DNA from: Actinoallomurus oryzae
GTDB lineage: Bacteria > Actinomycetota > Actinomycetes > Streptosporangiales > Streptosporangiaceae
Assembly (NCBI RefSeq): GCF_039541955.1
Contig: NZ_BAABHF010000019.1
Coordinates: forward strand, 682,001 to 746,000
Direction of reading: 5' to 3'
Length of the DNA stretch: 64,000 bases
The position numbers and the translations under genes were made by a program. The notes under the pieces were generated by a model. It had not been told where the DNA came from, did not search any database, and saw only the letters and a program-made list of their open reading frames with translations. Shown one piece after another: positions 28,363-36,373 of the stretch (within the stretch, counting starts at the first letter, position 1; each line of letters begins with the position of its first letter).

Positions 28363-28376
28363 ATTGGCTAGTCAAT
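28363..28376. promoter_or_regulatory. candidate GntR operator
   Basis: The 14-mer ATTGGCTAGTCAAT is a near-perfect palindrome (ATTG-N-CTAG-N-CAAT), 26 bases upstream of the chosen GntR start in an AT-rich patch that could hold the promoter. Size and placement fit a GntR-family operator. Confidence 0.5.
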
Positions 28377-28522
28377 AGCTCTGATCATGTTTTTCACCCG
28401 ACGAGGGGCCACGGCCTGGGCGAGCTGCGGCCCGCCGGCGTACACGATGGGCCGGCCAGGCGTACGAAGGAGGTCGACCAGGCGATACGGCCAGGCGGCG
28501 TTCACACGGACGGCGCCGAGCC

Positions 28523-28544
28523 CCGCACCGCGTGCGCGGTGCGG
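28523..28544 (-). terminator. hairpin terminator after the DUF389 gene
   Basis: A perfect 9-bp stem CCGCACCGC / GCGGTGCGG closes a 4-base GTGC loop and begins immediately after the DUF389 stop codon. No T-tract follows, as is common in high-GC actinobacteria. Confidence 0.7.
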
Positions 28545-29480
28545 CTAGGCCGTGCGTCTCTTGCGGACCAGCGCCCAGGCGGCCCTCTGGACCAGCAGCG
28601 TCGCCGTGCCGGCGACGACCATCCCGGCCAGGTTGACGCCGAGTTGAACGACCGAGCCCCAGATCTCGCCGTTGTGATCGAGCGCGAGGGCGACCGCGAC
28701 GTTACCCGCGGCGGGCACCGTGGTCACCGAGATGAAGACGCCGACCAGCGCCGAGGACTTTCCGGCCGTGAGCGACAGCACCCCGGCCGCGCCGGCGAGC
28801 ACCGCCACGATGAACGACCACCGATCGGGCCGGTAGACGAACCCGGTCTGCGGCCGGTGGGCCGGTAGCTGGTCCACCGCGATGACGCCGGTCCACCGGC
28901 CGACCAGCGCGCAGACGAACGTCACCACGATCGCGACCGCGAACCCGGCGGCCAGGACGCCCAGGGCACGCCCGATCCGCCGCAGGTCACCACGGATCAG
29001 GCCGTAGGAGATGGCCGCCACCGCACCGAACTCCGGCCCGAGCACCATGGCACCGACGACGAGGATCGAGCTGTCGATGATCGCGGCGATCCCGGCGAGC
29101 ATCGTCGCCAGCACCAGAAACGCGGCGAACGACCACGTGAACCGGGCCTCCTCCTCCGTCCGCTGGTCGATCTCCTCCCACACGACCGCGTCGTCCCCGT
29201 GTCCCGGGGCGTTCTCCTCGGCCGCCTCGGCGACGTGGGAGATCGAGACGTCGATCCGCTCCAGCGCGATCGACCCCTCATCCTCCAGCCCGAGACGCCG
29301 CAGCCCATCGATGACCTCGTTGACCGCCTCGCGGGCGACGTCGCACATGACCAGGTCGCCGACCGGTTGCCGAGCCGCGCCGGGCAGCACCACCACGTTC
29401 GTCACGCCCAGGCTCTCGCCGAGCAGCCCGCACACGTCGTCCGTCCGGTCCTTGGGCGTGATCGCCCGCAGATGCAACAT
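28545..29480 (-). CDS. DUF389 membrane protein
   Basis: A ~311-residue DUF389 protein. Residues ~1-80 form an ACT-like cytoplasmic domain (MLHLRAITPKDRTDDVCGLL). At least five hydrophobic helices follow from ~residue 115, including LVVGAMVLGPEFGAVAAISY and FISVTTVPAAGNVAVALAL. Family members are membrane proteins of unsettled function. I start it at the internal ATG where family similarity begins; an in-frame ATG 42 bases upstream is possible. The gene is monocistronic and ends in a strong hairpin. Confidence 0.85.
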   Translation of the reverse strand: MLHLRAITPKDRTDDVCGLLGESLGVTNVVVLPGAARQPVGDLVMCDVAREAVNEVIDGLRRLGLEDEGSIALERIDVSISHVAEAAEENAPGHGDDAVVWEEIDQRTEEEARFTWSFAAFLVLATMLAGIAAIIDSSILVVGAMVLGPEFGAVAAISYGLIRGDLRRIGRALGVLAAGFAVAIVVTFVCALVGRWTGVIAVDQLPAHRPQTGFVYRPDRWSFIVAVLAGAAGVLSLTAGKSSALVGVFISVTTVPAAGNVAVALALDHNGEIWGSVVQLGVNLAGMVVAGTATLLVQRAAWALVRKRRTA

Positions 29481-29740
29481 CGCCGCCCCCGACCGCCTCG
29501 CCCGCAACCTGACGGAGAACATCGTGCCCCATCACGGCCGACGATCCGCCCGGTCCCGCGGGTGCATAGGCACGCCGGGTCGCCGGGTTCCCAGACCGGG
29601 CGAAAGCGGACGGCCTCACGAGCGGCGCGGCGCCGCCCAGATCGTCCCGAAGACTCAGTGGTGCAGGGCGCTGATCAGGGACCTCAAAACACGACTGGAC
29701 GCTCCCGACAGCGTCGATGATTCCCGGCTCAGCCCGGGTG

Positions 29741-29818
29741 TGCTGCCACGGACTTGAACTCCGAGCCCGCGGATTAAGAGTCCGCTGCACACGTGTTAGA
29801 TCAACACTTTCGGCGTCA
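29741..29818 (-). pseudogene. tRNA-Lys(CUU)-like remnant
   Basis: On the minus strand an intact 17-nt anticodon arm, GCGGACTCTTAATCCGC (29769-29785), has a CUU anticodon in a CTCTTAA loop. A TPsiC consensus GTTCAAGTC follows, then GGCAGCA. The acceptor partner TGACGCC pairs at only 5 of 7 positions, the D region is too long and the T-stem is imperfect. It looks like a decayed tRNA-Lys or an element-borne tRNA, and could mark an attachment site at the edge of the 30-36 kb island. Confidence 0.4.
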
Positions 29819-30100
29819 GATCATGCCAGTTCGTCCGCGACTTCGGCCGTTTGACTGCCGAACCGTACCGTCGCGTGACGACGTGTACCGCGACATACGA
29901 GCACCCACCGAGCACCCACGATTCACGGCATGGTGATCACCGAACGCAGACCGCAGCGTACGGTCCCATGGCCGAAACCTCGGGGGCCTTCATCGCCTGG
30001 CCCCGCCGTATGTTCAGCCTGGATTTTCCCTGGCCAGGCGCGGACCGTACGCCGGATCTGGGTGAGAGGCGGTGGCCGTGCGCCACCGCGGTGTTCCCCT

Positions 30101-30260
30101 TCAGAGCTGGTTCTCGCCGCCGTCGACGTAGATGTTGGTGCCGAGAACGTAGCTGCTCTGGTCCGAAGCGAGGAAGGCCACGACGGCGGCGAACTCTTCC
30201 GCGCTTCTCCATATTCGCGCGGCAACAGCCCTCTTCACCGCTCCGCTTGGACCACCTCGT
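30101..30260 (-). pseudogene. SDR oxidoreductase C-terminal remnant with frameshift
   Basis: The minus strand encodes the tail of a short-chain dehydrogenase: EEFAAVVAFLASDQSSYVLG, then TNIYVDGGENQL and a stop at 30101. Immediately upstream the expected LPREYGEA lies in a different frame, so a frameshift separates the parts. The Rossmann fold and catalytic Tyr region are absent. It is a dead fragment at the border of the accessory island. Confidence 0.75.
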
Positions 30261-30358
30261 CGCCCATCCGTTCGGGCCCTCGGCCATGTCCCGACCCTAT
30301 ACAGCCAGGATTATCCGACACTGCCACACGCTAAAAATCAACAAGTCGCCGGAGCAAC

Positions 30359-30943
30359 TTAATCTTCTCCCAAAGGATGCTTCCGAAGCCACGCCTCACC
30401 CTCGGCGCGTTCTCGATCTGGAGTGCGGGGATTGACATTACGCCGCTTAACATAGTCACGAATGATTTGGATCATATGCGGATTTGGAACCGCCAAGACT
30501 CCGATCGAATCTTTCCACGTAGTGCCCCGCAGGATAATATTTCCGTCGACCGAAAGCATGACGAACTCAGGCACCCCGGCCGCTGAGCCCAGGACTCCGG
30601 ACGCGGCGCCGACGCCCATGACGTCCCAATCGCCCGATAGTCGAACTCTCGCCCAGCGCAGGATCGGCGCCGACTCCTCATCGGCGCAATCGACCCCTAC
30701 GAGGAATTCTCGATCCTCTCCCATGAATCCGGAGTCGATCGCAAGTCGAAGCCACACAGCGTTGGCCTTCTCGATCAGCTGCGGATCGCCCCTGTTTACC
30801 GTTTCGTCCCGTCGCCCATCCTCCCGGCGGCAACTGACGGCGAGCCAAGCAGCAGATACCGGCAATTCTTCGTCAGACACTTCCGCTTGGCACCACAGCA
30901 ATCCTGCTCTGATGAGCGACGCCGCGATCCTCTCTTCGTTCAC
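30359..30943 (-). CDS. putative immunity protein for the RHS toxin
   Basis: A 194-residue soluble protein of no recognised family. The N-terminal half is helical (ERIAASLIRAGLLWCQAEVS), the middle beta-rich (AGVPEFVMLSVDGNIILRG), and the C-terminus basic and helical. It lies 56 bases downstream of the RHS toxin C-terminus on the same strand, the normal place for a cognate immunity gene, and shares its lower GC content. Function is assigned only by position. ATG start. Confidence 0.6.
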   Translation of the reverse strand: MNEERIAASLIRAGLLWCQAEVSDEELPVSAAWLAVSCRREDGRRDETVNRGDPQLIEKANAVWLRLAIDSGFMGEDREFLVGVDCADEESAPILRWARVRLSGDWDVMGVGAASGVLGSAAGVPEFVMLSVDGNIILRGTTWKDSIGVLAVPNPHMIQIIRDYVKRRNVNPRTPDRERAEGEAWLRKHPLGED

Positions 30944-30999
30944 GGAGTAGCCCTTTCTCCAAATCTCAAGACGATACGGCAGGCATTACGGCGACACCA

Positions 31000-33900
31000 C
31001 TAGCGAGGCGTATACGGATAGATCTTGTTATAGTTATGCTCGTTTATCCAGCCAATATCCCCGTACTTGTTAATCAGCACCCGATAGTTGTTACCGCCAC
31101 CTGGGATGTCATAGATTGCGGCCCCTCCCCACTTCCGAGCGATACTCGGTGGAGTATTCTTCCGTGCCGTGAAAAAGTCAGGATCACCCTCCGGGGTCAA
31201 CCGCCGAGGACGCCCGTTGTTCAGGATATCATCAACTCCATCATGGACGACATTTGGAATCTTGGGATTGCCGGCTGGGTTCGACGCCTTCCGCGGACAG
31301 TTGTGTACGAGGACGGGTGTGGTGCCTGCTTCTACATAGAAGGTGTGAAGCTTGGCGACCGTCAGGTCCCGCACAGCCGGGTGGCCCGGGTATCGGGCAA
31401 CGCCGATGATATGGACTGACTTACCGGTTGGCATGCGGAGCATGGTTTTGCGGGCTAGGTGATCGGCCCGGATCCAGGCATGGGTCGCGGCGTCCCAGAA
31501 TTTGTGGTGTTCAGTGGCGGCAATGACGCCGGTCTTGTGACCGCTTTTGCCGTCGGTGTTGACGGTGATCTTCACGAGATGGTCGTAGTCGGTACCGGCA
31601 AAGGAAGCAATAACTCTTTCGAGCTTTGTAGCGCCACTCTGGGGATCGGTCGCTACTACCTTATCGCCCACCTTGATATCTTCGATAGCCTTATGCTTTC
31701 CGCCGGCAAGCAGGACTTGAGTGTCTGGAGTGAAGCTATTACCGCAATTTTTCGTTGGTACGATCGGAGCGGAGTCGCCAGTAACCTTGCGCAGTGGACG
31801 CCCGTCGAAGCCGACGCCCCCTTCGCGGCCGCCGAATAGCATGCCGCCGGAATGCTGCATCGCATACTGGAATCCGCCCGTATCCGATCCGCTGCATGAA
31901 ATCCCTGCCTGCGCACAGACGGCGTTGCCGAATTTAACGGTTTCCATAGCGATGAGTCCACCACAATGCGCAGTGTCAACCGAGGTATCTACACAGTCCC
32001 AGATTCGGTCCATGATGTCGTGATACTGCGGCAACCGTGAAACTATTTGAATGGCGAGACCGATGATGTCCCAGTTGCGCGCAGTCGCGGTACGGATTCC
32101 GAGCGGCATCCGCGGGGGGCGAGGATGATAGGTTCCCCCGCAGGTGTCGAATGCTGAGCAGTTTTTTCCGTATGGAGAGTAGTTCGGGTCATCTTTTCCG
32201 TTACTTCCTCCACCCATATTGCCGGTACTCCCACAGCCGCCTGCGCCGTTCGGGCAATCGAGTTGGAGACCGTTCGGATCACTTTCGGTTGTGGGATTGT
32301 TGTCGCTATAGGCGTAGCCGTTCCATGATTGCGGGTCCGTGAGGTCAAACAGTGGATCGACAGAGATGAATCGACCGATGTCGGGGTCGTATTGGCGGGC
32401 TCCGAGGTTAGTCAGGCCAGATGGGTCGATAGTGCCACCGACAAAGCCTTTATCGGTTGGCCAAATACCGGTGGGTGCGCCGCGAAACTGACCGAAGGGT
32501 GTGAACCGGCGTTGGGCGAGTGCCTGGCTCGATCCGTCGATGGATAGTTCGGCGCTGCCGTGCGGATCAGACGACTGGAACTGAATGCCGCTCGCCGTAC
32601 CGACGGCGACCAAGGTTCCGCCGTGGGAGTAGTAGCGGGTGCCGGAGACTTGGCCTGTTGTCTTGTCCAGGCGAAGTTCCATGTTCGGTAGGTAGACGGT
32701 GGTGCTGGTGGGGTCGCGGCGTAGGAGTCGGTTTCCGTCGGCGTCGTAGGCGTAGCTTGTGCTGCCGGTGCTGTCGGTGGTGGTGGCGAGATGGTCTTCG
32801 GTGTCCCAGGTCAGTGTTTGGTCGGCGTTGCCGATGTCGCGGGTGGTGGTGTTTCCTGCGGCGTCGTAGTCGTAGTTGTCGGTCCGGTCTCCTGCGGCGC
32901 CGGTCTGGGTGACCGAGGACAGGCGGTGCTGGCCCTGTCCCGGGTCCGGGTAGTGGTAGGTGCGGGTCGTGTCGGCTGCCACGGCGCCGACGCCGTGTTG
33001 GGTCTCGGTGGTGCGGTTGCCGGTGGAGTCGTAGCCGTAGCTGCTCCAATACGGTGCGGGTCCGCCGAGGAGGGTCTTGTCTGGTCCGTCGCTGCACGCG
33101 CCGGTCGGGGTCCAGGCTTCGGTGAGGCGTTGGAGGTAGTCGTAGCGGAAGCACTGGTTGTCGGTGCCGACGCGGGACACGTCGGTGATGTTGGTAACGT
33201 CACCGGCATCGTCGTAGGCGTAGGTGGCGTCGCGGTCGACGCCGGCGATGTCTTCGCGTTCGGTGCGTGATTCATGCAGTCGCTGGGTGCCGTACTCATA
33301 CGAGTAGCTCTGCCAGGTCCGCTTGCCGCCCGAGGACAACTCGAGCTGTTGGAGCTGCCCGATCGCCGAGTACGTGGTGTCGGTGACAAGTTTCGTGTTG
33401 CCGGTCGTGGTGATCGGCCGGTTGAGATCGTCGTAGGTTTGGGAGACGGTCTCAACGCCCATGCCGGTGGCTTGGGACACCGCCGGGAAGCTGGTGGACT
33501 TGACGCTCTCGTCGAGGTTGTAGCGGGTGACGTACTGATAGCTACCCGCGAGTGCTTCTTCTCCGGCGACCGAGGGGATGGTGTAGGTGGTGCGGAGCGG
33601 CTGATTGAGGTTGTCGTAAAGGTTGACCGTGGCGACGTAGGCGGCTCCCTCGATGTAGCGAGTTGTGCTGGCCAACTGGCCCCGGCGGGCGGTGTCGTAG
33701 GTCCATTTGGTCAGCAGCGGGCCGGTGAGCGAGTCGGCGTGTTCTTCAGTCTTGCGGCCGATCGGATCATAGACGTAGAAGAGCTTCTTGCCGCGGGCGT
33801 CCTCGGTCGAGGTGACCTGGTCCAGATCGTTGAAGGTGGTCTTGCTGGTGCCCTTGTCCGGGTCGTCGGTCTGATATTCGCGGCCGCGCAGGTCATAGGT

Positions 33901-34386
33901 GTGAGTCCACGTGTTGCCGGCGGCGTCGGTCAGCGTCTTGAGTTTGCCCGCCGGGGTGTAGGTGTATTTGGTCGCGGCGTAGTCACCGGTCGGGGTGTCG
34001 GCCTTGTACTCGCGTACTTCGGTGGTCTGCCCGCGGGCGTCGGTGATCGTCGTGGTCGGAGTGCCGCCGGCCGGGGGGTCGACGGTGACACGGTCGCCGG
34101 AGTAGCTGGTCGTGGTGTGCCACTTCTCCTGACCGAGTCCGCCGCCGGTCAGGAGGGTCTCGGTGGTGACGCGTCCGAGACCGTCATATTCGTAGGCGGT
34201 CTGTGTCTCGACGTTGCCTTGCTTGTCGATGCCGAACAGCGTCGCGGAGGGGTCCCCATCAGCCTGGTAGGTCGCGTACGTGCGGGCGGTCTTGCCTTGG
34301 GAGTCGTAGAAGGTGTCGCTGACCAACCGGGTGCCGTCCGGGCCGAGGGCCTGGGTCTGGCGTGGGCGCAGGAACCCGTCGTAGTG
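31000..34386 (-). CDS. 5'-truncated RHS-repeat polymorphic toxin with HINT domain
   Basis: Open for 1128 codons from a stop codon at 34387-34389. The frame begins mid-repeat (HYDGFLRPRQTQ), so the N-terminal export and anchoring part is missing. Many YD repeats are visible (YTPAGKLKTLTDAAGNTWTH, YDYDAAGNTTTRD). The RHS core is LGARQYDPDIGRFISVDPLF. A pretoxin HINT autocleavage domain runs from CGNSFTPDTQVLLAGG to VLVHNC, leaving a ~95-residue C-terminal toxin containing KWGGAAIYDIPGGGNNYRVL and DIGWINEHNYNKIYPY. I do not recognise the toxin family; a nuclease is plausible. Lower GC than its surroundings. Whether any start codon is used (first candidate near 34326) is doubtful, so it may be a silent reservoir. 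Confidence 0.85.
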   Translation of the reverse strand, partial: HYDGFLRPRQTQALGPDGTRLVSDTFYDSQGKTARTYATYQADGDPSATLFGIDKQGNVETQTAYEYDGLGRVTTETLLTGGGLGQEKWHTTTSYSGDRVTVDPPAGGTPTTTITDARGQTTEVREYKADTPTGDYAATKYTYTPAGKLKTLTDAAGNTWTHTYDLRGREYQTDDPDKGTSKTTFNDLDQVTSTEDARGKKLFYVYDPIGRKTEEHADSLTGPLLTKWTYDTARRGQLASTTRYIEGAAYVATVNLYDNLNQPLRTTYTIPSVAGEEALAGSYQYVTRYNLDESVKSTSFPAVSQATGMGVETVSQTYDDLNRPITTTGNTKLVTDTTYSAIGQLQQLELSSGGKRTWQSYSYEYGTQRLHESRTEREDIAGVDRDATYAYDDAGDVTNITDVSRVGTDNQCFRYDYLQRLTEAWTPTGACSDGPDKTLLGGPAPYWSSYGYDSTGNRTTETQHGVGAVAADTTRTYHYPDPGQGQHRLSSVTQTGAAGDRTDNYDYDAAGNTTTRDIGNADQTLTWDTEDHLATTTDSTGSTSYAYDADGNRLLRRDPTSTTVYLPNMELRLDKTTGQVSGTRYYSHGGTLVAVGTASGIQFQSSDPHGSAELSIDGSSQALAQRRFTPFGQFRGAPTGIWPTDKGFVGGTIDPSGLTNLGARQYDPDIGRFISVDPLFDLTDPQSWNGYAYSDNNPTTESDPNGLQLDCPNGAGGCGSTGNMGGGSNGKDDPNYSPYGKNCSAFDTCGGTYHPRPPRMPLGIRTATARNWDIIGLAIQIVSRLPQYHDIMDRIWDCVDTSVDTAHCGGLIAMETVKFGNAVCAQAGISCSGSDTGGFQYAMQHSGGMLFGGREGGVGFDGRPLRKVTGDSAPIVPTKNCGNSFTPDTQVLLAGGKHKAIEDIKVGDKVVATDPQSGATKLERVIASFAGTDYDHLVKITVNTDGKSGHKTGVIAATEHHKFWDAATHAWIRADHLARKTMLRMPTGKSVHIIGVARYPGHPAVRDLTVAKLHTFYVEAGTTPVLVHNCPRKASNPAGNPKIPNVVHDGVDDILNNGRPRRLTPEGDPDFFTARKNTPPSIARKWGGAAIYDIPGGGNNYRVLINKYGDIGWINEHNYNKIYPYTPR

Positions 34387-34660
34387 CTACCCCACCAAAA
34401 CCGACACCACCTGCTGGAACCGCTGGAGCGACGCCGTCGTAAAAAACCACGCCTCAACCGGCGACGCCCCCATGTACCTCCTCCACTCCCAAGGCGACTT
34501 CGTCCCCTCAACCCACTCCAGTGATCTGTGCACCGCACTGAAGGCCAAAAACGTCTCCTGCACCCTCACCGTCGTCACCGGCAGCGGCCACGCCAGCGCC
34601 ATCCTCAAAATCGACGGCATCCACACCAAAATCCTCAACTGGCTCCAAACCCACGACTAA
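34385..34660 (+). pseudogene. C-terminal fragment of an alpha/beta hydrolase
   Basis: An open stretch of 91 codons after an in-frame TAG encodes only the last part of an alpha/beta hydrolase: RWSDAVVKNHAS, the acid segment PMYLLHSQGDFVP, the His segment VVTGSGHAS and a terminal helix ILNWLQTHD. The nucleophile half is missing. Codon use is AAA/AAC/ACC-rich, unlike the host genes. Its 5' break coincides with that of the divergent RHS gene at 34381-34390. Confidence 0.7.
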
Positions 34661-34851
34661 CCAACCTGGCCACCAGCGCTTTCTTACTTAAGCCGCTACC
34701 GCTGACGCGAAGAACGCCTGTGGATTGATAGCCAAGCCGGACGTCACCTTCGCGGAGAAAAGCGGCACAGTCGGGCGCGTCGAGGCCGACCAACGCGCCA
34801 CCCGGCGTGGGACTTGTCGGCGTACAGGTCCGGTCCAGGGGCTGGGAGGAG
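34661..34851. other. short non-coding stretch inside the island
   Basis: About 190 bases between the hydrolase fragment and the methyltransferase stop. A minus-strand frame reading LVGLDAPDCAAFLREGDVRL is locally protein-like but matches no family known to me. Confidence 0.35.
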
Positions 34852-35673
34852 TCAGCGATGTTCGCTTGGCCCGCGGTAGCCGATGGCCAGGATATGTGCG
34901 CTCGCGGCGATGATTGCTGGGTCGGTTTCCGTGAGACGGGCAGCTGTGGATGCGGAACTGAACAACGGGGAGTCGGTGAGTGAATCTCCGGTGTGGGTCT
35001 CGATTCCCTTGAGGACGGGCCAGAGCGGGCCTTCAATGCCGTAGAGGCGGACGTTGGCGAAGCCGGCCTCGGTCATCTCGGAAATGAGCTCTCCGGCCGT
35101 GTGGAAGTAGGCGGTGGTGAAACCAAGCGCCGGGTCGTGGTGTCCGCTTTCCAGGATGGCCTGCATCGCTGCGTCCGAGCCGAGTCGGTTGGTGGCAGCG
35201 AGATCGAGTAGCGCGGAGTGCCTGCTGATCACGGCAGCAGCCGTCAGGCCGCCAGCGCGAAGGACTCGGCGTGCTTCATGGAGGGCCTGAAGACGGTCGG
35301 TCCGGTCAGGCAGGTGGTAGAGCGGGCCGAGCAGGAGAGTTGCGTCGTAGGTCTGATCTGATGCGGTGAGCATGCGGGCGTCACCCACTTCTGTCGTGCA
35401 TGAGCAGCGTGAGCGCGCCTGCTGAAGGTGACGCTCGACGGGGTCGATCAGGTGGACGGAGTAGCCGTCGGCCATCAGCCATCGGGCGTGGGTGGCGGGG
35501 CCGCCTCCGATGTCGAGCACCGAGGCTGGCGCGTCGGGCAGGTGCCGCCGCAGAAGTTCCTGTGTACGGGCGAACTCCAAGACTCCGGAGGCCGCGGAGG
35601 ACAGGCGGGCGTCCTCGTCATAGCGTGACGTGTAGAACTCGATGATCTCTTTCTTCACCCGAGGTGCTTCCAT
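34852..35673 (-). CDS. class I SAM-dependent methyltransferase
   Basis: About 273 residues. SAM motif I is VLDIGGGPATHARWL, motif II ends in HLIDP, and motif IV is ATLLLGPLYHLPD. A later helix RLQALHEARRVLRAGG is typical of class I enzymes. I prefer the ATG at 35673 because the protein then begins MEAPRVKKEIIEFYTSRYDE; an upstream in-frame start at 35703 adds ten residues. It is isolated among broken genes and its substrate cannot be inferred. It is intact, so it may have been carried with the island. Confidence 0.85.
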   Translation of the reverse strand: MEAPRVKKEIIEFYTSRYDEDARLSSAASGVLEFARTQELLRRHLPDAPASVLDIGGGPATHARWLMADGYSVHLIDPVERHLQQARSRCSCTTEVGDARMLTASDQTYDATLLLGPLYHLPDRTDRLQALHEARRVLRAGGLTAAAVISRHSALLDLAATNRLGSDAAMQAILESGHHDPALGFTTAYFHTAGELISEMTEAGFANVRLYGIEGPLWPVLKGIETHTGDSLTDSPLFSSASTAARLTETDPAIIAASAHILAIGYRGPSEHR

Positions 35674-35834
35674 CGCGAGATCATCACAGCTCAGACCGAT
35701 CACCGCATCAGCTTTTCAACCCGGATGGCACTCAGCTCTCCATCACAGCGACAAGGGCTGTCAATACACCGCCGCTTAACCCAGCGCCTCACCGACGCCG
35801 GCCTCGGCGGGTGGCGTGACTGACGCGGCATGAA

Positions 35835-36005
35835 TTACGGGCTGACTTTACGTCCGTGGCCGATGGCGCGGCAGCTGGAGGTGGGGTTGAGGATGGCGGC
35901 GACGTCTTCGGCGGCTTGGCGGGCCAGGTCGGGCAGGACGGAGGTGTAGGTGTCGGCGGCGATGGTGATGGAGGACAGGCCGAGGGTTTCTTGGATCATT
36001 TTCCA
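35835..36005 (-). pseudogene. C-terminal remnant of a tyrosine-recombinase integrase
   Basis: The minus strand encodes the final ~55 residues of a phage/ICE integrase: KMIQETLGLSSITIAADTYT followed by SVLPDLARQAAEDVAAIL and a stop at 35835. Intact integrases read LGHSSI at this point; the His is Leu here. DTYTSVLP carries the catalytic Tyr, but the catalytic Arg box and core domain are missing. It is fused upstream to a LamG fragment. It is the clearest mark of past element integration in the island. Confidence 0.75.
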
Positions 36006-36260
36006 CCTGACTCACCACCACCGGCGTTGCGGACCTGACGGTCAGCTTCGCCCAAGCGGAGACGCTAAGGCTCTTGGCGCTGTCAACGACGGCCCTGAGG
36101 TCGCCAGATATCCCGTCGAGCCGTTCAGCCGGACCACCTTGCCGGCCTTGCCCGTGGCGCCGAACATCACCCCGCCGTGCGCCCCCGCCGGATACCCGCC
36201 CATCGCGTCCTCAGCCCGAGCCGCGCCCGCCGCCTCATCCAACTTGCAGTACGCCGTCAC
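36006..36260 (-). pseudogene. LamG-domain N-terminal fragment with frameshift
   Basis: Reading from 36260: YCKLDEAAGAARAEDAMGGY, then GKVVRLNGSTGYLATSGP. The jelly-roll continues in another frame as VVDSAKSLSVSAWAKL and ATPVVVSQ up to ~36008. This is the start of a LamG domain with one frameshift, cut off at the integrase fragment. LamG modules occur in N-terminal parts of actinobacterial RHS proteins, so it might be debris of the same toxin locus. Confidence 0.65.
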
Positions 36261-36287
36261 TCGCGCGACTCGTCACCGAGGTTAGGC

Positions 36288-36331
36288 GAGGGGACCACTC
36301 ACCCTGCTCAGGCCGGGTGAGCGGTCCCCTC
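36288..36331. terminator. strong bidirectional hairpin
   Basis: Arms GGGGACCACTCACCC and GGGTGAGCGGTCCCC form a ~17-bp stem with one internal A/C mismatch and a 10-base loop, 43 bases downstream of the GH31 stop. Probably the terminator of the GH31 gene and a barrier against transcription from the island. Confidence 0.75.
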
Positions 36332-36373
36332 ACACGATGGCCGGCACCGGGCGCGGCGCCGGCCGCCTTCATC

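Noticed and set aside
34661..34851. Possible small gene on the minus strand near 34.7-34.8 kb
   Set aside because: A short protein-like stretch exists, but it has no start or ribosome site and its upstream part is antisense to the methyltransferase gene.
35835..36260. Active prophage or integrative element
   Set aside because: Only an integrase tail and fragments remain; no replication, excision or structural phage genes are present in the window.
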